A DNA stretch of 64,000 bases from Flavimarina sp. Hel_I_48 (GTDB taxonomy: Bacteria; Bacteroidota; Bacteroidia; Flavobacteriales; Flavobacteriaceae). Shown in pieces: positions 19,203 to 27,038 of the stretch. The stretch spans positions 248,001 to 312,000 of the forward strand of contig NZ_JPOL01000003.1 in the NCBI RefSeq assembly GCF_000733945.1. The letters run 5' to 3'. Positions within the stretch are counted from its first letter, which is position 1. Each line of letters opens with the position of its first letter. The translations under genes were made by a program, and so were the position numbers. Below the pieces are notes generated by a model. That model was given only the letters and a program-made list of their open reading frames with translations. It ran no database searches and had not been told where the DNA came from.

Positions 19203-20918
19203 TTATCGAATAAAACTAAAATAATTAAGCAATACCTGATCGTTTATAGTCCGTGGGGTACTGATTTCCAAAATTGACGGTTTGTCGTTTTCAGTATAGA
19301 ATTTAACCAATTCATCTTCTAAAGCGGAACTAGTGGAAGCTTGATAATATTTAAAATCATACATTTTTGCCAGGTGTTCTGCCGTCAGGTTGTGTGTGGT
19401 CTCGAAGAAATCAGTAAATTCTTTGGTATCCTTATTACCGGGCAAAATCCTAAAAATACCGCCGCCATTGTTATTGATTACGATGATCTTAAAATTGCCC
19501 GGGATATAACGGTTCCACAAAGCATTACTGTCATATAGAAAGCTGAGATCGCCGGTTATCAATGTCGTAGGCGTCGCACTACCCAGCGCGGCTCCTATTG
19601 CCGTAGAGGTAGAACCATCAATACCGCTCGTTCCCCGATTGCAAAATACTTTTAACGATTTGTCAATATCAAAAAGCTGAACATAACGCACGGTAGAGCT
19701 GTTGCCCAACTGTAACATGCTTTTATCGGGAATTTTTTCCAATATGATCTGGAAGGCTTTAAAATCACACCATTGCATATCTTTAAGATATTCTTCATGC
19801 TTCTTATCGCGATGGATCTTAATGGTATTCCATGTACTAAAATAGGCACTTGCAAGTTTTTCCGTCAGGGGTAAAAAGCGCTTCCAGAAAGTATTTGGCG
19901 TAACTTCAAAATGGCGGTTGAGGCAAAAGAACGTATCGTAAGCTTTTTTAGGATCAATATGCCAGTGCTGTTTGGGTCGAAAATTCCGAAGGAACGCTTT
20001 GATTTTTTTGGAAATTACCATTCCACCAAAGGTCACCAACAAATCGGGTTGTAATTTCTGAAAGCCTTCCGTATCCAGACTACCTATCAAGTTATCAATA
20101 CGGGTAAATGCATTGGGATGATCTAAATTAGAAGTAGTTTCCGTAAAGATCAGAACACTGGGATCAGTGGCCAGTGCATTCAGAAACTCCTTTTCAAGCG
20201 CATCCGGAGGCAATACCCCTACCAGAACAATCTTTTTGTGGGACGTGTTCCAGATTTTTGCAAAAGGTTGCAATTCCTCTGTGCTCAACTCTTCCTTTTT
20301 AACCTTCGGTGAAACAAAAATTGGCGCTGGTTGTGCTGTTTCAGTAGTTTGGTACAAAGGTTCATAAAACGGGATATTTATATGTACGGGTCCGTTTTTC
20401 TCGATTGCGGTATTGAGTGCCTTATTGATTTCCTGCTGATTGTGCGTGGTGGCCTCCCGTTGCTTTTGCTGCAGTTTTTGATCATGAACAGTTTCTTCCA
20501 TAACCAATTCCGAATATAGATTGGCCGAATAAAGTATGTGGTTTTCAAACACATTGCGCTGTCGTATGGTCTGCCCATCCCCTATATCAATGCGCTCAAT
20601 TGGCCTATCGGCCGAAAGTACCACCAGTGGGATATCGCTATAAAAAGCTTCCGCGATAGCAGGATAATAGTTGAGCAGCGCACTGCCCGAAGTACAGCAA
20701 ATGGCGACAGGTTTTTGCAATTGTTGCGCAAGACCGAGCGCAAAAAAAGCGGCGCAGCGTTCATCTACGATGCTGAATGCCTTAATCTCGGGATGATGAC
20801 TAAAACCTATTGTCAACGGGGCATTGCGGGAGCCCGGCGAAATGACTACATGATCTATACCCTTGCTGAGGCACAAGGTTATGACCGCCTGGGCTACGGG
20901 GATTGTAGAATATACCAT
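19203..20918 (-). CDS. menD: SEPHCHC synthase (menaquinone biosynthesis MenD)
   Basis: Thiamine-diphosphate enzyme that adds 2-oxoglutarate-derived succinate semialdehyde to isochorismate. The 571-residue protein shows the N-terminal SPGSRNAPL motif, ISCCTSGSA-type pyrimidine-domain residues (ICCTSGSALLNYYPA), and the diphosphate-binding ITGDLSFLYDSNAL...NNNGGGIF segment near the C-terminus. The start at 20918 (MVYSTIPVAQ) is preferred over an in-frame GTG seven codons upstream, which would fall inside a promoter-like sequence. It follows menF by about 30 bases. Confidence 0.95.
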   Translation of the reverse strand: MVYSTIPVAQAVITLCLSKGIDHVVISPGSRNAPLTIGFSHHPEIKAFSIVDERCAAFFALGLAQQLQKPVAICCTSGSALLNYYPAIAEAFYSDIPLVVLSADRPIERIDIGDGQTIRQRNVFENHILYSANLYSELVMEETVHDQKLQQKQREATTHNQQEINKALNTAIEKNGPVHINIPFYEPLYQTTETAQPAPIFVSPKVKKEELSTEELQPFAKIWNTSHKKIVLVGVLPPDALEKEFLNALATDPSVLIFTETTSNLDHPNAFTRIDNLIGSLDTEGFQKLQPDLLVTFGGMVISKKIKAFLRNFRPKQHWHIDPKKAYDTFFCLNRHFEVTPNTFWKRFLPLTEKLASAYFSTWNTIKIHRDKKHEEYLKDMQWCDFKAFQIILEKIPDKSMLQLGNSSTVRYVQLFDIDKSLKVFCNRGTSGIDGSTSTAIGAALGSATPTTLITGDLSFLYDSNALWNRYIPGNFKIIVINNNGGGIFRILPGNKDTKEFTDFFETTHNLTAEHLAKMYDFKYYQASTSSALEDELVKFYTENDKPSILEISTPRTINDQVLLNYFSFIR

Positions 20919-20922
20919 AGGG

Positions 20923-20930
20923 CAAAAGTA
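20923..20930 (-). promoter_or_regulatory. Putative -7 box abutting the menD start
   Basis: Exact TAnnTTTG (TACTTTTG, minus strand), four bases from the menD ATG. It could drive a leaderless menD transcript in addition to read-through from menF. Confidence 0.3.
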
Positions 20931-20948
20931 CGATTTCACTGCACGTTT

Positions 20949-22055
20949 TTAAAGCACACGCAGCATGGTTTGTGCTTTGGCTACGGTTTCTTCCCATTCC
21001 CTTTCTGGTATAGAATCCCGGGTAACCCCGCCTCCCATGAAAAGGGTTACCTCTTTAGTATCGTACTGCATGCAGCGCAGGTTCACATATAAATCGGTTG
21101 ATTTTTTAATGCTTTTATAAGCGAGATTTTCTGTATTGCGGCGATGGGAAGCCCTCGAATTTTCCTCCTGCAGGTTAAGTTCGCCCAGAAAACCGGTATA
21201 AAATGCACGATCGTAACCCTCTTCTTTAGCAATAAAAGATCTGGCCGCTTCGCGCGGAAGTCCGCAAACGGCAGGTGTGGGATGAAGCGCGGAGATAATG
21301 CGCCCTAACTGTTGACCCTTTGCGTGCATAACGCCGGTGATCACAGAGCGCAGATGCAATACATTGCCGGCACGCACCGTTTCCCTATCTTTTACATTTA
21401 AATTTTTCACCTCAAATTTCTTCAGGCTTTTAACGATTTCATCGGTAACGAGCTGCTGTTCTTCAAGTTCCTTTTTGCCCCATTGCACATCTACGGAATC
21501 CTCAAAAACCTGCGTTCCCGCAAGCGCCATGGTTTGAAAACGCAGACCGTTTACGCGCAGCAATGTTTCTGGGGTTGCTCCCAGCCAAACCCCGATGGAT
21601 GGATGATAAAATATGTAGGTAAATGCATCTGGGTACACATTTGCCAGGGTTTTAAAAAGAAGTAGTGGATCTTTTTCCGTAGATATATTCTGTTGCCTGG
21701 AGAGCACTACTTTGATTAGGTTTTTACGTTTGATTTCACCGATTGCCTTTTCAACCAGATGTATGTGTTTTTGCCTTTTTTCGTCAGAAATTGGCAATTT
21801 TAGCTCAAAATCCGACTTTTCTTCGGTAAAATAAAAGTCGGCTTTTAGGGGTTTCCCCGGAATCAAAATGCTTTTCTCTTTATTGAATGGGGCAAAAACA
21901 AAGCCGCTCTCCATAAAGGTTTGGACCTCGTGTACTTGCGTATCATTCTGAAAAATCACCTGGACCTCTTTTTCTCTAGGTTTTTTGTACGCCACAAAAG
22001 GAAGCCCCATGGCGTATTGCGCGGCAAGCCGATGAAATACGTCTGTTGCTGTCAT
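20949..22055 (-). CDS. menF: Isochorismate synthase (chorismate-binding enzyme)
   Basis: Converts chorismate to isochorismate, the entry step to menaquinone. The 368-residue protein has the chorismate-binding fold: GATPETLL, TMALAGTQ, HPTPAVCGLPREAA, GFYTGFLGELN-like YTGFLGELN, and the C-terminal FMGGGVTRDSIPEREWEET. Location between a hotdog thioesterase and menD decides for isochorismate rather than anthranilate synthase. It overlaps the upstream gene by four bases (ATGA-type coupling). Confidence 0.94.
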   Translation of the reverse strand: MTATDVFHRLAAQYAMGLPFVAYKKPREKEVQVIFQNDTQVHEVQTFMESGFVFAPFNKEKSILIPGKPLKADFYFTEEKSDFELKLPISDEKRQKHIHLVEKAIGEIKRKNLIKVVLSRQQNISTEKDPLLLFKTLANVYPDAFTYIFYHPSIGVWLGATPETLLRVNGLRFQTMALAGTQVFEDSVDVQWGKKELEEQQLVTDEIVKSLKKFEVKNLNVKDRETVRAGNVLHLRSVITGVMHAKGQQLGRIISALHPTPAVCGLPREAARSFIAKEEGYDRAFYTGFLGELNLQEENSRASHRRNTENLAYKSIKKSTDLYVNLRCMQYDTKEVTLFMGGGVTRDSIPEREWEETVAKAQTMLRVL

Positions 22056-22483
22056 TTTGTTTTTCTAGGAAGCGATAGCGTGGTAAGTTTGACAAAAGAA
22101 ATGAGCTCTCCAACGGGATTTGTAATGCGGATATCCCAGACCTGGGTCGTCCTGCCTTTATGTAAGAATGTGGCTTTTGCAAAAACATCCCCTTCCGAAA
22201 CGCTTTTTACATGATTTGCAGCGATTTCTATACCGCGCACCATTACATTTTCGGCATTTAAAAATATATAACTTGCTGCGCTTCCCACACTTTCTGCAAG
22301 TGCCACGGTTGCACCGCCATGTAAAACGCCGTCCGGTTGATGGACTCTGGGTGTCACCGGCATCTTTGCGGTAAGGTAGTCTTCGCCCACATCAATAAAT
22401 TCAATATGCAATGTTTCCATTAAGGTGTTTGTGGACATCTTAGCGCACAGCGCCAGTATTTCGGTCTTTGATTTTTTTGACAT
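22052..22483 (-). CDS. Hotdog-fold thioesterase, probable DHNA-CoA hydrolase (MenI-like)
   Basis: A 143-residue PaaI/YdiI-type hotdog thioesterase with the signature QPDGVLHGGATVALAESVGS (about residues 48-67), including the catalytic Glu and HGG. It is the first gene of a tight cluster with menF and menD, so the most likely substrate is 1,4-dihydroxy-2-naphthoyl-CoA, hydrolysed after MenB. The assignment to this step rests on context; the fold alone allows other acyl-CoAs. Confidence 0.85.
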   Translation of the reverse strand: MSKKSKTEILALCAKMSTNTLMETLHIEFIDVGEDYLTAKMPVTPRVHQPDGVLHGGATVALAESVGSAASYIFLNAENVMVRGIEIAANHVKSVSEGDVFAKATFLHKGRTTQVWDIRITNPVGELISFVKLTTLSLPRKTK

Positions 22484-22586
22484 AAGGAATACTTAATATA
22501 GATTCTCAAAATTGAACTATCTACTGGGAACTATCATTTTTCCCCCTGAATTATTTACTTTGTAAAGATACAAATCCTATACGCGC

Positions 22587-23246
22587 ATGTCCATGGAAAA
22601 ACAGGTTAACTATACCGCAGCAAATACCTATTCTACTTTAAATACGTTTACCGAGGAAACCCGGAATATCTGGCTGGTCTGTCATGGCATTGGCTATTTA
22701 AGCGAATATTTTATCAACTATTTTGATCATCTGGATCCTAAAACCAATTATATAGTTGCCCCACAAGCACCCGCGAAATATTATCAGGACAAATCCTACA
22801 AATATATTGGCGCCTCCTGGTTTACAAGGAAATATCTGGAACAGGAAACCCAAAATGTAGTCCATTATCTGGATGCCGTGTATGATGCGGAGATAAAACC
22901 AAAACTTGACGGACAGGCAAATTTGATCCTTTTTGGGTATTCGCAAGGCGTTTCGGCAATCCTGCGGTGGGCCGCAACTTCTAAAATTGATTGCTCGTCC
23001 CTCCTATTGCATTCTGGTGGAATACCCGAGGAGATACCTTCCCATAGTTTTGATCATCTTTCTACTAGACGTATAGTCATTACTTATGGTAATGCAGATC
23101 AATACTTTACAGAAAAAAGAATGCAAGGTGAATTTTCAAAAGCGGAGAAAATATTCGGGAAAAACCTACTAATAAAGCAATTTCAGGGCATCCACGAGAT
23201 TAATAGGGCATTTATTCAAAAAGCATCAGCGTTCAATAATTATTAA
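22587..23246 (+). CDS. Alpha/beta hydrolase (carboxylesterase/phospholipase type)
   Basis: A 219-residue cytosolic alpha/beta-hydrolase. The nucleophile elbow GYSQG is near residues 115-119, an oxyanion-side HG motif is in WLVCHGIG, and a late histidine in GIHEINRAF completes the expected triad; an Asp in YGNADQY is the likely acid. It resembles short carboxylesterases/lysophospholipases of the phospholipase/carboxylesterase family. The substrate is unknown. It is monocistronic and divergent from the men genes; a second in-frame ATG two codons in is an alternative start. Confidence 0.8.
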   Translation: MSMEKQVNYTAANTYSTLNTFTEETRNIWLVCHGIGYLSEYFINYFDHLDPKTNYIVAPQAPAKYYQDKSYKYIGASWFTRKYLEQETQNVVHYLDAVYDAEIKPKLDGQANLILFGYSQGVSAILRWAATSKIDCSSLLLHSGGIPEEIPSHSFDHLSTRRIVITYGNADQYFTEKRMQGEFSKAEKIFGKNLLIKQFQGIHEINRAFIQKASAFNNY

Positions 23247-23291
23247 AATATGTTAAATTTTACTTCTTTTTGTGTCTTTTACCGAATTAAC

Positions 23292-23323
23292 TTGCTTTTA
23301 ATGGTTTAAATGCTATATATTTA
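23292..23323 (+). promoter_or_regulatory. Putative promoter of the LRR gene
   Basis: TTG at 23292-23294, a 21-base spacer and TATATTTA at 23316-23323 (one base from TAnnTTTG), 28 bases before the ATG. Confidence 0.35.
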
Positions 23324-23351
23324 CGCTGTAATACATTGAAAGCCCCAAATC

Positions 23352-23807
23352 ATGAATTCATATACTATATTTTTTCTAATGTGCTTATTAAGTGTCAGCG
23401 GTTTTGCACAGGTTTCACAAAGTGAGCAGGATGCTTTAAAAGATTTGCATCGTTTTACCCAGGGCGAACAATGGAAAGTAACCTGGGATCTTAATGAAGA
23501 TATTACAAATTGGAAGGGTGTTACTATTGAAAATGACAGAGTTGTAGGTCTCGATTTAAGTTCCAATGCTCTTAAAGGGGAGTTGCCATCGAGTTTGGGA
23601 AACCTTAAATTTTTAAAAAAGCTTGACCTTTCTGAAAATGATTTAAGTGGTGAACTTCCGGATCAATTGGCTGCTTTGAAAAGCTTGGAAGTTCTGGCAG
23701 TTGGTAAAAACACTTTTTCGGGAGAAATCCCAGAAAGCCTTTATCAAATCAAGGCGTTAGATATTGAGAATAATGTCTTTGAAAGTCTGGCCAGTAATCC
23801 TAGTTGA
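23352..23807 (+). CDS. Small secreted leucine-rich-repeat protein
   Basis: A 151-residue protein with a signal peptide (MNSYTIFFLMCLLSVSGFAQ). An N-terminal cap containing W45 and W49 (EQWKVTWDLNED) is followed by about three plant-type LRRs of 23-24 residues, with LDLSSNALKGELPSSLGNL and LDLSENDLSGELP cores. The short array and lack of a membrane anchor or sorting domain suggest a periplasmic or secreted binding module. Bacteroidota often carry such LRR proteins as larger surface proteins; this is a minimal version. The ligand is unknown. Confidence 0.85.
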   Translation: MNSYTIFFLMCLLSVSGFAQVSQSEQDALKDLHRFTQGEQWKVTWDLNEDITNWKGVTIENDRVVGLDLSSNALKGELPSSLGNLKFLKKLDLSENDLSGELPDQLAALKSLEVLAVGKNTFSGEIPESLYQIKALDIENNVFESLASNPS

Positions 23808-23884
23808 AAATATAACGCAACTTAATTTTTGAGTAGCGTTTAACGAGAATGTAAAGTTGGTTTTTTATATTGTTTAAAGTTGGT

Positions 23885-23920
23885 TAAAAGTCCGTTACCC
23901 CCTGGTAGCGGACTTTTTTT
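23885..23920 (+). terminator. Rho-independent terminator after the LRR gene
   Basis: AAGTCCGTTACC paired with GGTAGCGGACTT (one G-T pair) followed by a run of seven T. Confidence 0.8.
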
Positions 23921-24081
23921 ATTGCAGATAGTTTGAAAGGACGTGTTTATAAAATTAATGGTAAATCGTATTAACATTCATATCTGAGATAAAAGCAAGG
24001 GTTTAACGATATTTTATTTTAATTTTAGGATTCGTATACTATGCTAAATCAATTTAGCCCCATTCCCTTAAAAAACCAAAG

Positions 24082-24963
24082 ATGTCACAAAGAAGAACTT
24101 TTTTAAAACAAGCTACATTAGCTGCTGCTGCCGCTACCCTACTTCCCAAAATTGCTTTTGCCAGTGTAAAAAAGCACAAATTAGGGTTGCAGTTATATTC
24201 CCTGCGGGAAACCCTTCCGGATAATGTGAAGGGTACTCTAGAAATGGTAGCAAAAATTGGCTTCAAAGAAGTAGAAACCTACGGTTATACCCTTGAAAAT
24301 GGCTTCTGGGGGACAACTATAGAAGAATTTAATCAGATTTTGAAAGACACCGGGATGAAAAGCCCCAGTGGTCATTATGGCGCCGATTCTTTTCTGGCAC
24401 CTGGCGGAACAAAAGATGAACTAATGCACATGATCGAAGCTGCCGAACAATTAAATCAAAAATATTTTATTATTCCGTACCTGGGCGATTCCTTGCGCGG
24501 TTCCCTGGACGATTACAAACGTCTTGCCCCTAAATTTAACGAAATTGGTGAATTGTGCAAGCAGGCGGGTTTGAAGTTGGCCTATCACAATCATGCCTTT
24601 GAATTTGAAAAATATGATGGTCAGACGGGTTATGAAATTTTGCTTTCTGAAACAGACAAAGAACTGGTGGACTTTGAAATGGATATTTTCTGGGTCGCAC
24701 ATTCAGGTGTAGATCCCGTAGCGTTATTCAATAAATATCCTGGAAGATTTCCTTTATGGCATGTAAAAGACATGGATAAAGCAGACAGGGAATTAAATAC
24801 CGAAATAGGCGCAGGAACCATAGATTACACCACAATTTTTAAAAATATGAAAACCTCTGATGTAAAGCATCTTATCATTGAGCAGGAAAATTTTGATATG
24901 GATCCTTATAAAAGCCTTTCTCAAAGTGTGAAATACATAGAAAACGATTTGCTAACAAGCTAA
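24082..24963 (+). CDS. Tat-exported sugar phosphate isomerase/epimerase-like TIM barrel
   Basis: A 293-residue protein with a twin-arginine signal (SQRRTFLKQATLAAAAATLL, cleavage after about FASA-like AFAS). The remainder is an AP-endonuclease-family-2 (xylose isomerase-like) TIM barrel: LGLQLYSLRE, VETYGY, LAYHNHAFEF, FEMDIFWVAHSG, WHVKDMD and a late IEQE, supplying typical metal-binding His/Glu/Asp. Such Tat-exported barrels are common in Bacteroidota and linked to sugar or inositol-type carbohydrate use; recent work on related proteins suggests 3-keto-sugar chemistry, but the substrate here cannot be inferred. It is monocistronic, with a terminator about 90 bases downstream. Confidence 0.85.
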   Translation: MSQRRTFLKQATLAAAAATLLPKIAFASVKKHKLGLQLYSLRETLPDNVKGTLEMVAKIGFKEVETYGYTLENGFWGTTIEEFNQILKDTGMKSPSGHYGADSFLAPGGTKDELMHMIEAAEQLNQKYFIIPYLGDSLRGSLDDYKRLAPKFNEIGELCKQAGLKLAYHNHAFEFEKYDGQTGYEILLSETDKELVDFEMDIFWVAHSGVDPVALFNKYPGRFPLWHVKDMDKADRELNTEIGAGTIDYTTIFKNMKTSDVKHLIIEQENFDMDPYKSLSQSVKYIENDLLTS

Positions 24964-25045
24964 TTTAAAGTCTACTAAACACTAAAGATTATGCGGAATT
25001 ATTCAACGTGCAGTACGTTATGATCGCCTTTTTAAGGTATGCCAA

Positions 25046-25074
25046 AAAAAAGCAGGGAATAGTTCCCTGCTTTT
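25046..25074. terminator. Terminator downstream of the TIM-barrel gene
   Basis: AGCAGGGAA / TTCCCTGCT (25051-25059 with 25063-25071), three-base loop, flanked by A-tract and TTTT. Confidence 0.75.
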
Positions 25075-25092
25075 CAATCCAACCTCCAGATC

Positions 25093-25200
25093 TTAGTCAA
25101 CCAACAAACCAAGAGTAAATTTTTCATCCATATAATAGTCCGGCTGTGGGGAATTTTTACCGAGGACTTCGATTCCTATCTCAAAAAGATTTCCAGTATT
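25093..25200 (-). other. Open 35-codon segment resembling a protein C-terminus (possible gene remnant)
   Basis: Between an in-frame TGA and a TAA the minus strand reads NTGNLFEIGIEVLGK and on to MDEKFTLGLLVD. There is an internal ATG but the protein-like part precedes it, so it looks like the 3' end of a decayed gene rather than an intact one. The family is not recognised. The rest of the gene-free stretch 25201-25328 shows nothing I can name. Confidence 0.2.
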
Positions 25201-25328
25201 TCATTCAAAAAATTTCTACATAAACCCTACCCAGGATCATTGAACATTTTTCTATAAAGCCTAAAACTAGTTTCAATAATTTTATTTCTCATCACCAGAT
25301 TAGACCTACTATCCTTTAAAATTATTTC

Positions 25329-25499
25329 TTACAAAAAAAGCTGGCATCTTCCGCAATACTCTTCAAGCATAATAGCACTATTTTCAGATTCCAAATGTTT
25401 TGGTTCATCTTGCGATTCATATTGTGCTTGATCTATATAAATCTGACCATATATAAGTAGCGTCAAAAAAAGCACCAAATAAGTTATAATAAGTTTCAT
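25329..25499 (-). CDS. Small secreted peptide with CxxC motif, 56 aa
   Basis: A 56-residue frame with a clear Sec signal peptide (MKLIITYLVLFLTLLIYGQ), then a short acidic polar segment (ESQDEPKHLESENS) and a C-terminal EEYCGRCQLFL. The two cysteines form a CxxC that could bind a metal or make a disulfide. An exact TAnnTTTG box lies 24 bases before the ATG, giving the frame independent support. It lies alone in a gene-poor interval upstream of the MscS gene on the opposite strand. No family is recognised; it may be lineage-specific. Confidence 0.6.
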   Translation of the reverse strand: MKLIITYLVLFLTLLIYGQIYIDQAQYESQDEPKHLESENSAIMLEEYCGRCQLFL

Positions 25500-25522
25500 A
25501 CGTATTCTAGATTTTGTTATTA

Positions 25523-25530
25523 CAAATGTA
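25523..25530 (-). promoter_or_regulatory. Putative -7 box for the small CxxC peptide gene
   Basis: Exact TAnnTTTG (TACATTTG, minus strand), 23 bases before the ATG at 25499. The following stretch 25531-25904 has no gene I can support. Confidence 0.45.
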
Positions 25531-25904
25531 CCAGTGCATGCGGTCTGGTTATGATGTTTTTAGCTAATCTCCTCATTACTATGGTTGGAAGGAATTAATA
25601 ATACGATAAACGGTAATAAATGAGACTTTTATACCGAAAAACAACCTGCTTTTCCGGAGATATCCCTGATTAACACAACAAAGTATTGCAGCATTTTACA
25701 TTCATAACATTGGAGAAATCAGAAGGTTAAAGTAAAAATATTCCGTAAAGATTCCCTTATCTCCAGAAGATATCTGATGAGATTTGCTACTGCTGAAATT
25801 TTACTAACGTTGTAGTGGCCTGATAGACAAAATTTTAAGCTTCATTAACGTTGACTGAATGTTGTTTTGGCTAGTTTTAAGGATAATAGTTAAAAATTCC
25901 CCAT

Positions 25905-27011
25905 ATGCAACTATACTTTAGTCCAGAAATGCAACGCTTTCTTATTTTCAGTATTTTAATTACAGGACTCATTTTTACGATCCTTTATTTTGTGCTCAAA
26001 AAATTAGGTAAGAACACCAATAACATTTTACCGCTGAACATTGCAGAGCGTACCCGTATTCCGCTCGCATTACTCCTGGTAAGCCTTATGTTGAGGCTTG
26101 ATAAAATCGCCGCGATTGTAGAGGATTTTATTTCAGAAGCTTCACTAAACCAAGTAAGCACCGTACTTCTGATCATCAGTTTTGTGTGGCTGGCGATTAT
26201 TGCGGTAAAAGTTGCTAAAGCAAAGGTATTGGAGAATTATGATATTAAGGCGGAGAACAACATTAAGGCACGCAAAATCTATACACAATTCAATATCCTG
26301 GAACGGGTAATTATATTTGTGCTGGTGTTATTAGGTATAGGTATTGTCCTGATGAGTTTTGACAATATAAGGGCAATGGGCGTTACGATGCTCTCAACTG
26401 CAGGTATTGCGGGAATCATTATTGGTTTTGCCGCGCAGAAGGCATTGGGTACGTTGATGGCAGGAATTCAAATTGCGTTTACCCAGCCTATTCGTATAGA
26501 TGATGTGGTTATTGTGGAAGGAGAATGGGGACGCATTGAGGAAATAACCCTTACGTATGTAGTCGTCAATATTTGGGACAAGCGTCGCCTTGTGGTGCCC
26601 ACCACCTACTTTATAGAGCAACCTTTTCAAAACTGGACGCGAAGCTCCTCAGATCTTCTGGGAACTGTTTTTATATATACCGATTACAATATCCCCTTTG
26701 ATGACCTGCGTGAAGAATTAACGCGCTTGCTCAAAAAATCGCCGCTTTGGGACCAAAAAGTAAATGTACTTCAAGTCACTGATAGTACGGCCAATTCCGT
26801 AGAGATCCGTGCACTTATGAGCGCCAAGGATTCACCCACGGCCTTTGATTTACGGGTATACGTTCGTGAAAATCTGATTTCCTTTATACAAAGAAATTAT
26901 CCTGAAAGTTTCTCCAAAACCCGATTCACCATGCCTGCTTCCGGATTGGAAAATCAACATCCAAAACCAATAAAAAAGGTCGAAAAACAGGAGAAAATAG
27001 CCGATAAATAG
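25905..27011 (+). CDS. MscS-family mechanosensitive ion channel
   Basis: A 368-residue small-conductance mechanosensitive channel. Membrane helices lie at about residues 10-30, 50-65, 80-100 and 125-150, then the pore-lining TM3 region (AGIAGIIIGFAAQKALGT at about 165-182) and the beta domain (DDVVIVEGEWGRIEEITLTYVVV, positions about 200-225). A hydrophilic Lys/Glu-rich tail ends the protein. It protects against hypo-osmotic shock; proximity to the trehalose locus fits an osmotic-response neighbourhood, although each has its own transcription unit. Confidence 0.92.
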   Translation: MQLYFSPEMQRFLIFSILITGLIFTILYFVLKKLGKNTNNILPLNIAERTRIPLALLLVSLMLRLDKIAAIVEDFISEASLNQVSTVLLIISFVWLAIIAVKVAKAKVLENYDIKAENNIKARKIYTQFNILERVIIFVLVLLGIGIVLMSFDNIRAMGVTMLSTAGIAGIIIGFAAQKALGTLMAGIQIAFTQPIRIDDVVIVEGEWGRIEEITLTYVVVNIWDKRRLVVPTTYFIEQPFQNWTRSSSDLLGTVFIYTDYNIPFDDLREELTRLLKKSPLWDQKVNVLQVTDSTANSVEIRALMSAKDSPTAFDLRVYVRENLISFIQRNYPESFSKTRFTMPASGLENQHPKPIKKVEKQEKIADK

Positions 27012-27038
27012 GCTTTTTTCGACCAAAAAAAGGGTTCT

